Notes: a model not told the origin generated them from the letters alone. DNA of 54,629 bases from Oceanicaulis sp. BBD 1991-10 (GCA_001657295.1 LYSW01000010.1:1-54629), one strand, 5' to 3'. Counted from the first letter of the stretch, positions 1-11,159 are shown. A program made the numbers and translations.

Positions 1-42
1 CGCCGCCGCTGAATAGGCCGTCGCGGACAGCCCTTGAAGACC

Positions 43-74
43 GCCCGTCCGGCGCAAGCCGGGCGGGCTTTTTC
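43..74 (+). terminator. Rho-independent terminator of an upstream gene
   Basis: A perfect 11-bp stem (43-53 with 58-68, one G-T pair) closes a GCAA tetraloop and is followed by TTTTTC. It lies just after in-frame stops at about 10-16, so it most likely ends a plus-strand gene located before the window. Confidence 0.85.
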
Positions 75-144
75 TTGCCAAGTTTTCACGCTTCTCACGC
101 GATCGCGTTTTCACCGCGGCGGCGGTGCGGACCACAATCGCACC

Positions 145-882
145 ATGGCCGGCCTGTGGATCAATCGCCTCGGCGTCTATCAGGAAACCCGCGCGCAGCG
201 CGGCCGATCGGCCGTCGCGTGGCGCCACGAAGTCGGCTTTGACGCCGCCCCGCCGCCCCATCTCGTCCTGCCTGAAACCCGCCTGAGTCTGGTGACCGAA
301 ACGCGGTTCGACGCGCACGGCGACATCGTCGAACAGCGAGAATGGATTTTCGGCCCGATCGAAACGCCGCGCATTCATGCTCCGGCGCCGGGCACGCGGC
401 TGGAAGGACATTATGTGGCGCCGGAGGACGCACAGCGCATCCTCGGCCTTCGACCCGACGAGATCACCGACGCGATCCTGCCGGCCCGGGACTTCGGGCT
501 GAGCCGGATCCACGCACCTGTCCAGCCTGGCGCGCTCGACGGCGTAAGCTACGCCGCGCGCCTGATCCGCGCCAGCCGCGGTCAGGCCAGGATGGAGGCG
601 GTCGCCGACCGGGTTGGAATGTCCGTCCGTCATCTGCGCCGCAGCTTCAGGCGGCGGACCGGCCTGGCGCCGAAGACTTTGGCCCGCCGTCTGCAGGTGC
701 AGGCGGCGATCGAACGCGCCGACGCCTGCGCGCAGCCGGCCTGGGCGGATATCGCATTGGCCAGCGGCTTCAGCGATCAGGCGCATCTGTCCCGCTCGAT
801 CCGCGAGCTCACGGGCCACTCCCCGGCCCGCCTTCACGCCCAGCGGCGGCGGCAGTCCGATTTCTTCAATATTCCGGCCTGA
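145..882 (+). CDS. AraC-family transcriptional regulator
   Basis: A 245-residue DNA-binding protein with a C-terminal AraC/XylS double helix-turn-helix (about residues 150-235): a first helix pair around VADRVGMSVRHLRRSFRR, then a second with the family pattern IALASGFSDQAHLSRSIRE. The N-terminal ~130 residues are a small sensing domain of unrecognised ligand. I start at the ATG at 145. The longer open frame back to 34 would run through the terminator at 43-74, so it is unlikely to be coding. The next gene starts 45 nt downstream on the same strand with its own ribosome binding site. AraC regulators often control an adjacent gene, so the exported protein next door is a candidate target (inference). 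The target and effector cannot be named. Confidence 0.8.
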   Translation: MAGLWINRLGVYQETRAQRGRSAVAWRHEVGFDAAPPPHLVLPETRLSLVTETRFDAHGDIVEQREWIFGPIETPRIHAPAPGTRLEGHYVAPEDAQRILGLRPDEITDAILPARDFGLSRIHAPVQPGALDGVSYAARLIRASRGQARMEAVADRVGMSVRHLRRSFRRRTGLAPKTLARRLQVQAAIERADACAQPAWADIALASGFSDQAHLSRSIRELTGHSPARLHAQRRRQSDFFNIPA

Positions 883-927
883 CTTTCAAACAGGCTGACC
901 TCCCCGTTCCCCATTGGAGGTTTGACC

Positions 928-2035
928 GTGAGAGTATTCGCTGCAACGGCCCTGACCGGGCTCGTATCCGCCGCGGCGGCGTCGCAATCGCCAGCTCATC
1001 TCGAATTTGAGGGCGATCGCTGGCGCGTCGAGGCCGAACACGCCCAGATCGTCGAATATCTTGGCGCTGAAGCGCTGCATTGGCGCGACGGGCTGATCTG
1101 GCTCGACGGCCGGCAGTTGGACACCGGCGAGATCCGTTTCGAGATCGCGCTCAACGGCCGGCCGGGCCATAGCGGCGTGATCTGGCGCTCCCAGGGCGCC
1201 GGCGACTGGGAGAAATTCTATTTCCGCCATCATCTCAGCGGCCTGCCGGACGCCGTCCAGTACACGCCGGTTTTCGGCGATGTCACCGGCTGGCAGATCT
1301 ATTCGGACGCCGACGCCATGAGCGCGGTGGATCATGGACTCAACCGCTGGATCCCGGTCCGGGTGGTCATCGCCGCGGATCAAGCCGATATCTTCGTCGA
1401 CGGCGAACTGGCGCACCATATTCCCGACCTCGCCCGCGAGCGGGCCGCAGGCGGCGTCGGCTTCTGGCAATTATCCCCGAATGATCAGGCGTCCGCTTAC
1501 GTGCGCAATGTCGAGATCCTGCCGGCCGCCGCGCCGCAAATCGTCGGCCGCGCCGCCGAGCGGGCGAACCTGCCGGACGGGCTTGTGCGCGAATGGCGCG
1601 TCTCCGCGCCGTTTGACGCCGAAGACGTTGCGGGTCTGTCCATCGAGGCGATCCGAAGCGGCGTTCCGGCCTGGTCCAACCTGGAGGTCGAGCCCAACGG
1701 CATCGCCAATCTGGCGCGCGCCGCCCGCTTCAGCGAGGGCGATACGGTCCTCGCCGAAGTCACGGTGACCGCACAGACGGCGCAGACCGCCATGGCGCAG
1801 TTCGGCTATTCCGACATCGCCCATCTCGCCCTGAACGGCGAGGGGCTCTTCACCGGAGACAATGGCTGGTCCAGCCGGGATTACCGCTATCTCGGCACCG
1901 TCACCCGCCATATCGGCGTTCCATTGCGGCTCGAGAGACAACACGCTCAGCTTCATGGTCACCGAGCGCTTCGGCGGCTGGGCGGTGACCGCGGACATCG
2001 AGGCGGCGCCGGGCGTGCGGGTGAGCGCGGACTGA
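928..2035 (+). CDS. Exported ConA-like (DUF1080-type) protein, frameshifted near the C-terminus
   Basis: A secreted or periplasmic protein with an N-terminal signal peptide (VFAATALTGLVSAAAASQ) and a beta-sandwich domain resembling DUF1080 / 3-keto-disaccharide hydrolase-like concanavalin-A folds (residues ~25-190: patterns such as GVIWRSQGAGDWEKFYFR and GVGFWQL). Start: the GTG at 928 sits 7 nt after GGAGG, whereas the TTG at 922 is only 1 nt after it. The reading frame breaks near 1930-1940. The starting frame continues into low-complexity Arg/Gly sequence. Shifting by one base restores a sensible end (NTLSFMVTERFGGWAVTADI...) with a stop at 2033-2035. So the gene is either mildly broken or carries a 1-nt sequencing error. 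Substrate unknown. Confidence 0.65.
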
Positions 2036-2049
2036 GCGGCGAACCGAAA

Positions 2050-2077
2050 CCGCCCCGCCAAGGCTCTGGCGGGGCGG
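2050..2077. terminator. Bidirectional hairpin terminator
   Basis: An 11-bp perfect stem (2050-2060 with 2067-2077) with a 6-nt loop lies between two convergent genes. The T-tract is weak on both sides (TGTCTTG on plus, TTTCGG on minus). It probably serves both the exported protein and ftsH. Confidence 0.65.
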
Positions 2078-2109
2078 TGTCTTGAACGGCGGCGCCCTGC
2101 GCGAGCGCG

Positions 2110-4059
<1,950 letters not shown>

Positions 4060-4129
4060 ATTGGTCACACCCTATTCGTGCGGATCGCCCCTCACCTCAG
4101 GGGCGGCGGGCCAGGAGCCCCATCGTCTC

Positions 4130-5431
4130 TCACGCGTTAATATTGGGCCTGGCGGCCGCGTTCGCCAGTCCAGCCTCGATTTCACGCGCACATTGATCCC
4201 TATCAAACCATGCCGGGAAGGTCGGCGAAAGCAGGCGCGCTTCAATTCGTGTCTCCGCAAGCAGCTCGCACCGGGCCATCGGTTCGGCGTTAACCCCCGG
4301 TAAAGCAAGAAGCTCGCCAGTCGATCCGTCCCTCAGCGCGGCGAGACCGGGCCGCAGCTTTGCGGGAATGTCCGCATCGCCATCACATTTTTGTCGAGGC
4401 CCCAGCGAAGCGGCCCGCAACGGCTGATGCGCGGTTATGCCCCAGCGGCCGTCGAAGACGCCGGTTTCACCCGCGGCCAAAGACAGCGGCGCGGCCCCTG
4501 GCGCGCCGTCCGCGCGCCCGGCGGCGGCGCCAGGGTCGCGGCCGAGCCAGCCGTCGGCGGTCAGCATGGCCCCGCCGACCGTCGCGGCGCGACCCGCTGC
4601 GACAGCCTCAAGGAGCGCCCGGGTCTGGTCCGGCGCCGGCGGCCCGGCGTCTCCGGACACCGCCAGAACCAGTGTCTCCAGCGCCAGGCAGGCGATGGCC
4701 GCATCACGCGATGCGAACGCGGCGGCGTCGAGCTTCACCCCGCCCCAGGCGGCAATCTGCGCCGCCTGCTTGATCAGAGCGAACGCCGAGGCGCCGCGAG
4801 TTTCACGCGCCGCCCGGACGTCATCGCTGAGGGCGAGCAGCGCCCGCTCCCGCTCGCCGCCGGCGGGCCATGCATCCTTGCGGACGCGCACCCGCTCATA
4901 GGCGATATCCTCATTGCTGGGATCTTCCAGCCAGCTTTCACCCAATGCGCGCAGATAGCGGCGAAGCCGGTCCCGCCTCAGCCCGAGAAAAGGGCGCAGG
5001 ATCACAAGACCCGCACCCTCCGGCCAGACCGGAGACGGATCGGCCATGCGCGGTCCGGCCAGGCGGTCCGGACCGCCCGCGCGGCTTTGCCGGATGCGCA
5101 GGGTCTCCACCCGGTCATCGAGCGTGTGGCCGAGGCAAAGATGAGACAGTCCGCGTTCCAAGCAGGCCCGCGCCAGCAAGCGGTGGCGCGCCAGGCGGGC
5201 GTGAGCCTGACCCTTGCGCGGCTGGTCCCAGCGTAAGATGGCGGCCCGGGCGCCGGCCTTGAGCGCCGCCGCCTGTGCGAATTCAGCCTCCCGGGCGCTT
5301 TGCGGCCGCAGACCGTGATCCACGATCAGCGCATGGAGCTCAATATCCGGACAGGCGCGGCGGAGCGCGTGCAGCAGAGCGAGCGAATCTCCGCCGCCCG
5401 AAAGCCCCAGCGCGAGGCGGCGGTCAGCCAA
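4130..5431 (-). CDS. tilS: tRNA(Ile)-lysidine synthase TilS
   Basis: Ligates lysine to C34 of the tRNA-Ile CAU anticodon in the cytosol, switching it from AUG to AUA decoding. The PP-loop motif SGGGDS is at residues ~10-15, followed by LxLGHTLDDRVET and the region ending EDPSNED. The C-terminal half is Ala-rich and less conserved. 433 residues is normal for alphaproteobacteria. The only plausible start is TTG at 5431, because an in-frame TAA lies about 30 codons upstream and no ATG or GTG falls between. The TTG follows the cpoB stop by 5 nt with no clear ribosome binding site, which suggests translational coupling. The N-terminus before the PP-loop is short for the family. Confidence 0.95.
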   Translation of the reverse strand: MADRRLALGLSGGGDSLALLHALRRACPDIELHALIVDHGLRPQSAREAEFAQAAALKAGARAAILRWDQPRKGQAHARLARHRLLARACLERGLSHLCLGHTLDDRVETLRIRQSRAGGPDRLAGPRMADPSPVWPEGAGLVILRPFLGLRRDRLRRYLRALGESWLEDPSNEDIAYERVRVRKDAWPAGGERERALLALSDDVRAARETRGASAFALIKQAAQIAAWGGVKLDAAAFASRDAAIACLALETLVLAVSGDAGPPAPDQTRALLEAVAAGRAATVGGAMLTADGWLGRDPGAAAGRADGAPGAAPLSLAAGETGVFDGRWGITAHQPLRAASLGPRQKCDGDADIPAKLRPGLAALRDGSTGELLALPGVNAEPMARCELLAETRIEARLLSPTFPAWFDRDQCAREIEAGLANAAARPNINA

Positions 5432-5436
5432 GCCGG

Positions 5437-6348
5437 TCAGCTGCAGCCGATGCGCGAGATTTCCCGCTGGGCCTTGCGGCGCGCATCCGCGCTGGCGTTA
5501 GGAAACTCCTGCGGGAAGGTGGCGAGCACCTGACAGGCGCGATTGGTCTCTCCGAGCGCCGACAGCGACGCGGCGAGGCGTACGAGCGCGTCCGGCGCCC
5601 GCGCCCCCTGACGGTCTTGCTGGAGAGAATTGATATAGGCGTCGGCCGCCGCGTCGTGATCTGCGTTGATGAAATAGGTTTCGCCAAGCCAGAACCAGGC
5701 TTCGCCCGCCTGATCGCCTTGAGGGTAGGCGGCGGTGTAGGCTTCAAAAGCTTCCCGCGCGCCGCCGAAATCGCCGTCAAAGAGACGCGCTTCGCCTTCG
5801 TTGAACAAGGCGTCCGGCTCGGGCACGGCGTTGGCCGGAGCGAGAAGACCTTCCGCCGGCAACACCTCATCGACCCGGCCGGGGTTGCGCGCGGGCGGCA
5901 GGCCCTGATCGTCGGGCCGCTGGGCCTGCATGCCGGGCGGCGCCTGCAAAGGCTGAACGCTGGCGGCGCGGTCCGCCGCGAAGGGATCGCCCGGCTCCAG
6001 GTCTTCCGGGCTCAAGACGGCCGGCCCGTCGCCGAACGCCGGTTGCACCGGTGCGCGCATCAGCGCATCGACATCCCGCCCCATGGATTCCAGCTCGGTG
6101 CGCAAACGGCGGTTTTCAAACGCCAGGCGCTCAATCTCGCCGGTGAGAACACGCTGCTCGCGCTCCAGGGCGTCGAGCCGGCTCATCAGCACTTCGGCGA
6201 CCGGGTCGCCCTGCAGCGCGCGCGCTTCCACCTCCGCCAGCCGGGCTTCGGCCGCATCGAGCCGCGCAGCCAGCTCGCGGCGAGACTGCGCCTCGACCGG
6301 GGCGGCGATCGCGAACAAGAGGACGAGGAGGACGAGCGCGCGCACCAT
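5437..6348 (-). CDS. cpoB: Cell division coordinator CpoB (YbgF)
   Basis: Periplasmic protein that links the Tol system to septal peptidoglycan synthesis. 303 residues: signal peptide (ALVLLVLLFAIAAPVEAQ), an N-terminal coiled coil (~22-90) as in the TolA-binding trimerisation domain, a Pro-rich linker, and a C-terminal TPR domain (~180-300) with the typical LFNEGEARLFDGDFGGAREAF and GEAWFWLGETYF patterns. GAAGGAG lies 7 nt before the ATG. The gene closes the tol-pal cluster, separated from pal by one unknown gene, and is followed immediately by tilS. Confidence 0.92.
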   Translation of the reverse strand: MVRALVLLVLLFAIAAPVEAQSRRELAARLDAAEARLAEVEARALQGDPVAEVLMSRLDALEREQRVLTGEIERLAFENRRLRTELESMGRDVDALMRAPVQPAFGDGPAVLSPEDLEPGDPFAADRAASVQPLQAPPGMQAQRPDDQGLPPARNPGRVDEVLPAEGLLAPANAVPEPDALFNEGEARLFDGDFGGAREAFEAYTAAYPQGDQAGEAWFWLGETYFINADHDAAADAYINSLQQDRQGARAPDALVRLAASLSALGETNRACQVLATFPQEFPNASADARRKAQREISRIGCS

Positions 6349-6427
6349 GGCTGGGCTCCTTCAATTCACGCAAAAAACAACCTGGCTGCGGAGCATCCCG
6401 GTTTGCTTGGCGAAATCAAGGCGGCCG

Positions 6428-7045
6428 TCAGCCGGCGACATGGAGGCCGATGCTGCCCGGGACGATGACCCAATCGCCGTCTGCGTCCTGCTGCATGGAG
6501 AAACGATAGGCCTGGGAGCTCGCCACAGTCCAATGGTCGCCATCCGAGCTTTCGCTGTACCAGACGGCAGTCCCCGTCTCCACAGAGCAGGCCAGCATTA
6601 CGTGGCTCGCCTGGCAACTTGCATCATGGGTGGTGACCTCGTCATTCAGCTGAGGCTGGGCCGGCCGCTCCGGCTGCGGCCATGCGGCGCGGGCGGCAAG
6701 ATCCGCCAGGTCGACTTCGACCGTCGCATCGCCGTTATTGAGCTGAGCCTGGTGCGGCCCCGTGCCCGTCAGCACCTCGAACAGCCACATCGCCGCGGCG
6801 CGCTCCCCCTCGCCATAGGGCAGCGCAAGGGGCGGCTCGCCCTCGAATTCGGCCTCGGCGCTTTCGCTTTCCGGTTCACCGGGCTCGATATCCGCCGCTT
6901 CGGCAGGCGCCGCTTCATCGTCCTCGACCAGCGCGCCAAGGCCAGGTTGGTGCGCGCTCAGGCCCAGATACGTGTAGGCGCCATAGAGCGCCGCAGTCGA
7001 CAAGGCGCCGCCCAGTACGATGCCGGTGATGGCTCGAATAAACAT
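6428..7045 (-). CDS. Unknown membrane-anchored protein between pal and cpoB
   Basis: I do not recognise this 205-residue protein. It has an N-terminal membrane segment (ITGIVLGGALSTAALYGAYTYLGL) with few preceding residues, then an acidic Glu/Ala/Pro-rich stretch (~40-75), and a compact C-terminal part (~80-205) with two cysteines about ten residues apart (ASCQASHVMLACS) and a run suggestive of beta strands (TAVWYSESSDGDHWTVAS). The topology suggests a periplasmic domain tethered to the inner membrane. A G-rich stretch ending 8 nt before the ATG can serve as ribosome binding site. It lies between pal and cpoB, where the usual order has no gene. Because pal ends with a strong terminator just upstream, it may have its own promoter. 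A Tol-related role is only a guess. Confidence 0.75.
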   Translation of the reverse strand: MFIRAITGIVLGGALSTAALYGAYTYLGLSAHQPGLGALVEDDEAAPAEAADIEPGEPESESAEAEFEGEPPLALPYGEGERAAAMWLFEVLTGTGPHQAQLNNGDATVEVDLADLAARAAWPQPERPAQPQLNDEVTTHDASCQASHVMLACSVETGTAVWYSESSDGDHWTVASSQAYRFSMQQDADGDWVIVPGSIGLHVAG

Positions 7046-7126
7046 GATTCACCCCCCCGATGACCGCGCCCCCCAGCGCGATGAGCGGGAGGGTAGCCGG
7101 TATGGCGGTCCCCAACAATCGAGGCT

Positions 7127-7162
7127 GAAAAAGAAAACGCCCGCACGCAAGGCGTGCGGGCG
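7127..7162 (-). terminator. Rho-independent terminator after pal
   Basis: On the minus strand an 11-bp perfect stem (7162-7152 with 7148-7138), 3-nt loop, is followed by TTTTCTTTTT. It lies 25 nt after the pal stop and separates the tol-pal unit from the unknown gene and cpoB. Confidence 0.9.
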
Positions 7163-7186
7163 CGTCTTCGTCAGAGGCGTCGCGTC

Positions 7187-7708
7187 CTAGGTATTGGCGC
7201 CGGACTGAATCGTCGTCGTCGCATTGCGGTTCAGCGCCCAGCAACGCTCGGTGGACTGCCGGCAGACCGGGCGTTCCTTGCCGTAGGACGTGGTGGAGAT
7301 CCGCGACGGATCCACGCCCTGGCTGACCAGGAAGTCGCGGGCGGCCGCCGCACGGCGGGCGCCGAGCGCGAGGTTATACTCGCGGGTGCCGCGTTCGTCG
7401 GCATTGCCGGCGATCAGGATACGGGTGTTGGGATAGGCGTTCAGCCAGGCCGCCTGAAGACGCAGCGTCTGGCGCGCGGAATTGGTCAGGCGGAATTGAT
7501 CGAAATCGTAGAAGACCCGGTCGCCGGCGTTGACCTGGAAGTCTTCGATCGAACCCGCCAGCGGACCTGACGGCGCGGGCGCCGGCGCCGGCGCCGGTGC
7601 GGGGGCCGGCGCGGGAGCGGGCGCCGGCGGCTCGGGTTCAGGCTGTGTGGCGCAGCCGGCGGCGAACAGGCCGATGGCGGCGATGGCGGCGAAAGCAATC
7701 CGGTTCAT
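7187..7708 (-). CDS. pal: Peptidoglycan-associated lipoprotein Pal
   Basis: Outer-membrane lipoprotein that binds peptidoglycan and TolB/TolA and drives outer-membrane constriction at division. 173 residues: a lipoprotein signal with Cys at ~19 (LFAAGC), an almost pure Pro-Ala linker (~25-47, encoded by a GC-rich repeat), and a C-terminal OmpA-like domain (~55-170) with FDQFRLT, GNADERGTREYNLALGARRA (the DAP-binding loop region) and SYGKERP. 140 nt separate it from tolB. A terminator follows directly. Confidence 0.97.
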   Translation of the reverse strand: MNRIAFAAIAAIGLFAAGCATQPEPEPPAPAPAPAPAPAPAPAPAPSGPLAGSIEDFQVNAGDRVFYDFDQFRLTNSARQTLRLQAAWLNAYPNTRILIAGNADERGTREYNLALGARRAAAARDFLVSQGVDPSRISTTSYGKERPVCRQSTERCWALNRNATTTIQSGANT

Positions 7709-7848
7709 GGTGTCGTCCCTCTAGTCGGTGAGCGGTGAGCCCGCTCTACCGTGCTCGATGTCCAATCTGCGTCTTAGTATTATCTGTCGCGCGGGCTAAC
7801 CCCTCATATTTCGCGCGCTAGTCTTACCAAAGCTTAGACGAGGCCCGA

Positions 7849-9213
7849 TCAGTCGATCAAGGGCGACCATGCCGGGTCCGAGGCGGGGCCCTGCGTGGGC
7901 AGGCGCCGCAGGTTGAAGCCCGCCAAGTCGACGCTCCAGATGGAGTATCGGGTCCCCTCGCGCGCCGCGTCGCCGCGCGTGAACAGGATCACCCGGCCAT
8001 TGGGCGACCAGGCCGGCGTGTCGACGAAATATCCTTCATACAGGATCCGCTCGGCGCCGGATCCGTCGGCCGCGATCACGCCGAGCATGAAGCGGCCGGA
8101 AAGCTGTTTGGTGAAAGCGATCAGATCCCCGCGCGGCGACCAGACCGGGGTCGTATAGCGCCCCTCGCCGAAGGAGATGCGCACCGGATCAGTGCCGTCG
8201 GCGTTCATCACATAAAGCTGGGACTGGCCGGAACGGCTGGAGGAGAAGACGACCTGCTCGCCATCGGGCGAATAGGACGGCTCGACGTCGTCGGACGGGT
8301 GGGTCGTCAGCTGATTCAGCGTCCGCGCGCGCAAATCAAAGCGGAACAGGTCGTGGCCGCCGCGGCGCTCGGCCGAGACGACCAGTTCGCGCCCATTGGG
8401 ATGGAATCGGGCGGACAGGGACTGACCCTCCATCGTCGAGCGCGCCGAGCCGGAATCAAACAGCGCCTCCTGTCGCCCGGTCTCCAGATCATAAAGATAG
8501 CTGGTCGCCTGCCCGTCACGGAAGGAGACATAGGTGATCTGCTGGGCGTTGGGGGCGTAGTTGGGCAATAAGGCCATATAGCTGCGGTCGGTCAGGAAGG
8601 AGGGATTGGCGCCGTCCTGATCCATAGCCGCGAGCCGGCGGATCGGCTCGCCGTCCGGGCCGACGCCTTCGGACACATAAACGATGCGCGTATCGAAATA
8701 GCCCTCTTCTCCGGTCAGACGCTGATAGACCGCGTCGGAGACCTTGTGCGCGATGCGCCGCCAGTTTTCCGGCGAGGTCACGAAACGCATTCCGAGCAAT
8801 TGCTGCTCGGTCGCGCTGTCCCACAGGCGGAAGGCGACGATCATGCGGTTGTCCTGGTCGATCGTGACCCGGCCGACCAGCAGCGCGGAGGCGTCGATCA
8901 CCCGCCAGTCGCCGAAGCGCGGGCGCAAGTCGATATCCGTGATCTCTTCAATGAAAGCGTCCGGATCGACCGGCGCAAACAGGCCGGTATTGCCCAGATT
9001 GCTGGTGACGACGCGCGCGATCTCCGCGCCGGTCTCCGCTTCGCGCCCATCGCTGTTGGCGCTGATGAAGTCCGTGATCGCGATCGGCAACGGATCAAGA
9101 TGGCCTTCAGTGACATCGACCCGAAGCGGGGATTGCGCCGAAGCAAGGCCGGCGAAGACCGCCATGGCGAGAAGCGCGGCGAAGGCGCGGTCAATCACGG
9201 TCACGACTCTCAT
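7849..9213 (-). CDS. tolB: Tol-Pal system periplasmic protein TolB
   Basis: Periplasmic shuttle that binds Pal and TolA. 454 residues: signal peptide (AFAALLAMAVFAGLASAQ), N-terminal alpha/beta domain (~30-160), then a six-bladed beta-propeller with WD40-like PD40 repeats (DDVEPSYSPDGEQVVFSSSR, TTPVWSPRGDLIAFTKQ, DTPAWSPNGRVILFTR). I start at the ATG at 9213 because AGGAG lies 10 nt upstream and the signal peptide follows directly. The open frame continues 13 codons further upstream, which would overlap tolA. Position between tolA and pal is canonical. Confidence 0.97.
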   Translation of the reverse strand: MRVVTVIDRAFAALLAMAVFAGLASAQSPLRVDVTEGHLDPLPIAITDFISANSDGREAETGAEIARVVTSNLGNTGLFAPVDPDAFIEEITDIDLRPRFGDWRVIDASALLVGRVTIDQDNRMIVAFRLWDSATEQQLLGMRFVTSPENWRRIAHKVSDAVYQRLTGEEGYFDTRIVYVSEGVGPDGEPIRRLAAMDQDGANPSFLTDRSYMALLPNYAPNAQQITYVSFRDGQATSYLYDLETGRQEALFDSGSARSTMEGQSLSARFHPNGRELVVSAERRGGHDLFRFDLRARTLNQLTTHPSDDVEPSYSPDGEQVVFSSSRSGQSQLYVMNADGTDPVRISFGEGRYTTPVWSPRGDLIAFTKQLSGRFMLGVIAADGSGAERILYEGYFVDTPAWSPNGRVILFTRGDAAREGTRYSIWSVDLAGFNLRRLPTQGPASDPAWSPLID

Positions 9214-9248
9214 GGACAACTCACTCCTGGCTGGGCGTGCAAGGTCAT

Positions 9249-10058
9249 TCAACGGCCTCTTTGCGTGTCAACATTGACCTCAAGAAGGCGCCATTCCTGA
9301 TAATTCTGCGCGGGCAGCTGATAAGGCGCGCAATCGATCACCGCGCGCAAGGCCCGCTCGCCGGCGACTCGCAGGAAGGGATTGGTGGAGTTGAGGATGC
9401 GGCCCCGGTCCCGCAATTGCGGCGGCGAGGCCAGCGAACCGTCGCGCTCCAGCCGGACCTCCACGACCACGCGCAAATCCATATCGACCGGCGCATCGGC
9501 GTTGGAGCGCACGCAGCGTTGAATCTGGCTGGCCGCCATGGCCTGCAAGGTCGCGGTCATCGCCGTGCCGGCGCCGGCCGATTGGCGCGCCTCGCCCGCT
9601 TCGCCGCGATTGGTGTCGCGCGTTTCGCGCGACCGGTCGACCAGGCGTGAGATATCCCCGAGATCCAGGCGCTCCGGTTCAGGCTCCGGCTCCGGTTCCG
9701 GCGCCGGCGGTTCAGGCTCGGGTTCGGGTTCGGGTTCGGGTTCGACCGGGTCAGGCTCTTCGGCGGGGGCGGGCGGAATGATTTCCGGCTCCGGTTCGGG
9801 CTGCACCGGCTCGGGTTCCGGCTCGGGGAGCGCTTCGGGCTGTGTCTCGGGCTCTTCCGGCTCAGGCTCTTCCGGTTCGGGCTCTTCTTCGACCCGCGCG
9901 GCGCGCACATTCGTGGTGTCGGCCAGGCTGACCAGTTCGATGGGAATGACCACCGAATCCGACGCCATGCGCGACGCGGCCGGGAAATAGATCAGCGCGC
10001 TCGCGACCACCCCGCCGTGCAGCAGGATCGAAACGAGAATGCCCAGGACCTGACGCAT
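9249..10058 (-). CDS. tolA: TolA-like energy-coupling protein
   Basis: Inner-membrane protein that transmits the proton motive force from TolQR to TolB/Pal. 269 residues: one N-terminal TM (VLGILVSILLHGGVVASALIYF), a middle domain of Glu-Pro repeats (~57-130), and a C-terminal TonB/TolA-fold domain (~165-269). The middle region is a PE-rich, probably rigid extended linker rather than the long Ala/Lys helix of the enterobacterial protein; it resembles TonB-type spacers. The identity rests on position between tolR and tolB. It lies 15 nt after tolR. Confidence 0.9.
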   Translation of the reverse strand: MRQVLGILVSILLHGGVVASALIYFPAASRMASDSVVIPIELVSLADTTNVRAARVEEEPEPEEPEPEEPETQPEALPEPEPEPVQPEPEPEIIPPAPAEEPDPVEPEPEPEPEPEPPAPEPEPEPEPERLDLGDISRLVDRSRETRDTNRGEAGEARQSAGAGTAMTATLQAMAASQIQRCVRSNADAPVDMDLRVVVEVRLERDGSLASPPQLRDRGRILNSTNPFLRVAGERALRAVIDCAPYQLPAQNYQEWRLLEVNVDTQRGR

Positions 10059-10073
10059 CGGTCCGGCGCGCTC

Positions 10074-10505
10074 CTATTCGCGAATGGGATCGGTCACAAG
10101 ACCGATATTGCCGTATCCCGAGGCCGAAACCCGCGCCATCACCCGCATGACCTCGCCGTAATCGGTGCCGTCATCGGCGCGGATATAGATGCGCGCGTCA
10201 GACCCGACGCCGGCGATCGCCTGCAGCCGCGGGCTGAGCTCGTCAAAGCTGATCGGGGTCTCCATCAAAAACAGAGTGCCGTCGGCCTGGATGGTGATGG
10301 TGATGGGCTCTTCCGAAGTGGTCATCGCCCGCGCTTCAGTGTCGGGCAGGTCGACTTCGATGCCCACGGTCAGCAACGGAGCGGAGACCATGAAGACGAT
10401 CAGCAGGACGAGCATCACGTCGACGAAGGGCGTCACGTTGATCTCGGCGTTCGGCTTCCAGCGCCGGCGGCCGTTTCCGGAGCTGATATTGATGCCTTCG
10501 GCCAT
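10074..10505 (-). CDS. tolR: TolR (ExbD-family) membrane protein
   Basis: Part of the TolQR proton channel that energises TolA. 143 residues with one TM segment ([18 protein letters not shown]) that carries the conserved motor Asp in [10 protein letters not shown], and a periplasmic domain ending in [18 protein letters not shown], as is usual in ExbD/TolR proteins. The start codon follows the tolQ stop directly (coordinates abut), so the two are translationally coupled. Confidence 0.97.
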   Translation of the reverse strand: MAEGINISSGNGRRRWKPNAEINVTPFVDVMLVLLIVFMVSAPLLTVGIEVDLPDTEARAMTTSEEPITITIQADGTLFLMETPISFDELSPRLQAIAGVGSDARIYIRADDGTDYGEVMRVMARVSASGYGNIGLVTDPIRE

Positions 10506-11159
10506 CTAGCCCTCCCGGCTCGCCATGGCGGCGAGGTCGTCGACAAAGCCTTCCAGCTTGGCCGCATACTTGCCCAGATTGGAGGACAGGGCGTTGAAGA
10601 AGATCACCGCCGGGATCGCGGCCAGGAGGCCCAGCGCGGTGGCGAACAGGGCTTCCGCGATGCCCGGCGCCACGACCGCCAGAGAGGTGTTGTCGGTGGC
10701 GGCGATGGCCCGGAAGGAGTTCATGATGCCCCACACCGTGCCGAACAGGCCGATGAAAGGCGCGGACGAGCCGATGATGGCCAGTACGCCCAGCCCGCCT
10801 TCCATTTTGGACAATTCCCGATTGGCTTCGGCGCCGCCGGCTTTGGCGACAGAAAAGCCGTCCCAGTCGCGCAGCGCGGCGGCGAGCACGCGGCCGAACG
10901 GATTGCGCGTGTCACGGCCGTATTTCTCGGCGAGCTGATCAAGCGGCGTGCCGGACCAGAAATCCTGCTCGAAGCGGCGCGCGCGGCCATGGTGGCCGGA
11001 GAGCTGCAACGCTTTCTCCACCGCGATCGCCCAGGACCAGACCGACATGAACGCCAAAATGGCCATGACGATCTTCACCACGATGTCGGCCTGCATGAAG
11101 AGATAGACGATGGTCAGCTCTTCAGCCGGGCTCGCCAGTTCGACAGCGACGCTTTCCAT
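10506..11159 (-). CDS. tolQ: TolQ (ExbB-family) membrane protein
   Basis: Inner-membrane partner of TolR. 217 residues with three TM segments: [22 protein letters not shown] near the N-terminus, then [24 protein letters not shown] and [24 protein letters not shown], the family signature region. I start at the ATG at 11159 ([15 protein letters not shown]) preceded by GAGGG; the open frame extends 35 codons upstream but that part lacks TolQ features. The 445-nt gap before it separates it from ybgC and contains a dispersed repeat. Confidence 0.96.
   Translation of the reverse strand: MESVAVELASPAEELTIVYLFMQADIVVKIVMAILAFMSVWSWAIAVEKALQLSGHHGRARRFEQDFWSGTPLDQLAEKYGRDTRNPFGRVLAAALRDWDGFSVAKAGGAEANRELSKMEGGLGVLAIIGSSAPFIGLFGTVWGIMNSFRAIAATDNTSLAVVAPGIAEALFATALGLLAAIPAVIFFNALSSNLGKYAAKLEGFVDDLAAMASREG

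Noticed and set aside
2050-2077. Possible small RNA between the ConA-like gene and ftsH
   Set aside because: A simple hairpin between convergent genes is explained as a terminator.
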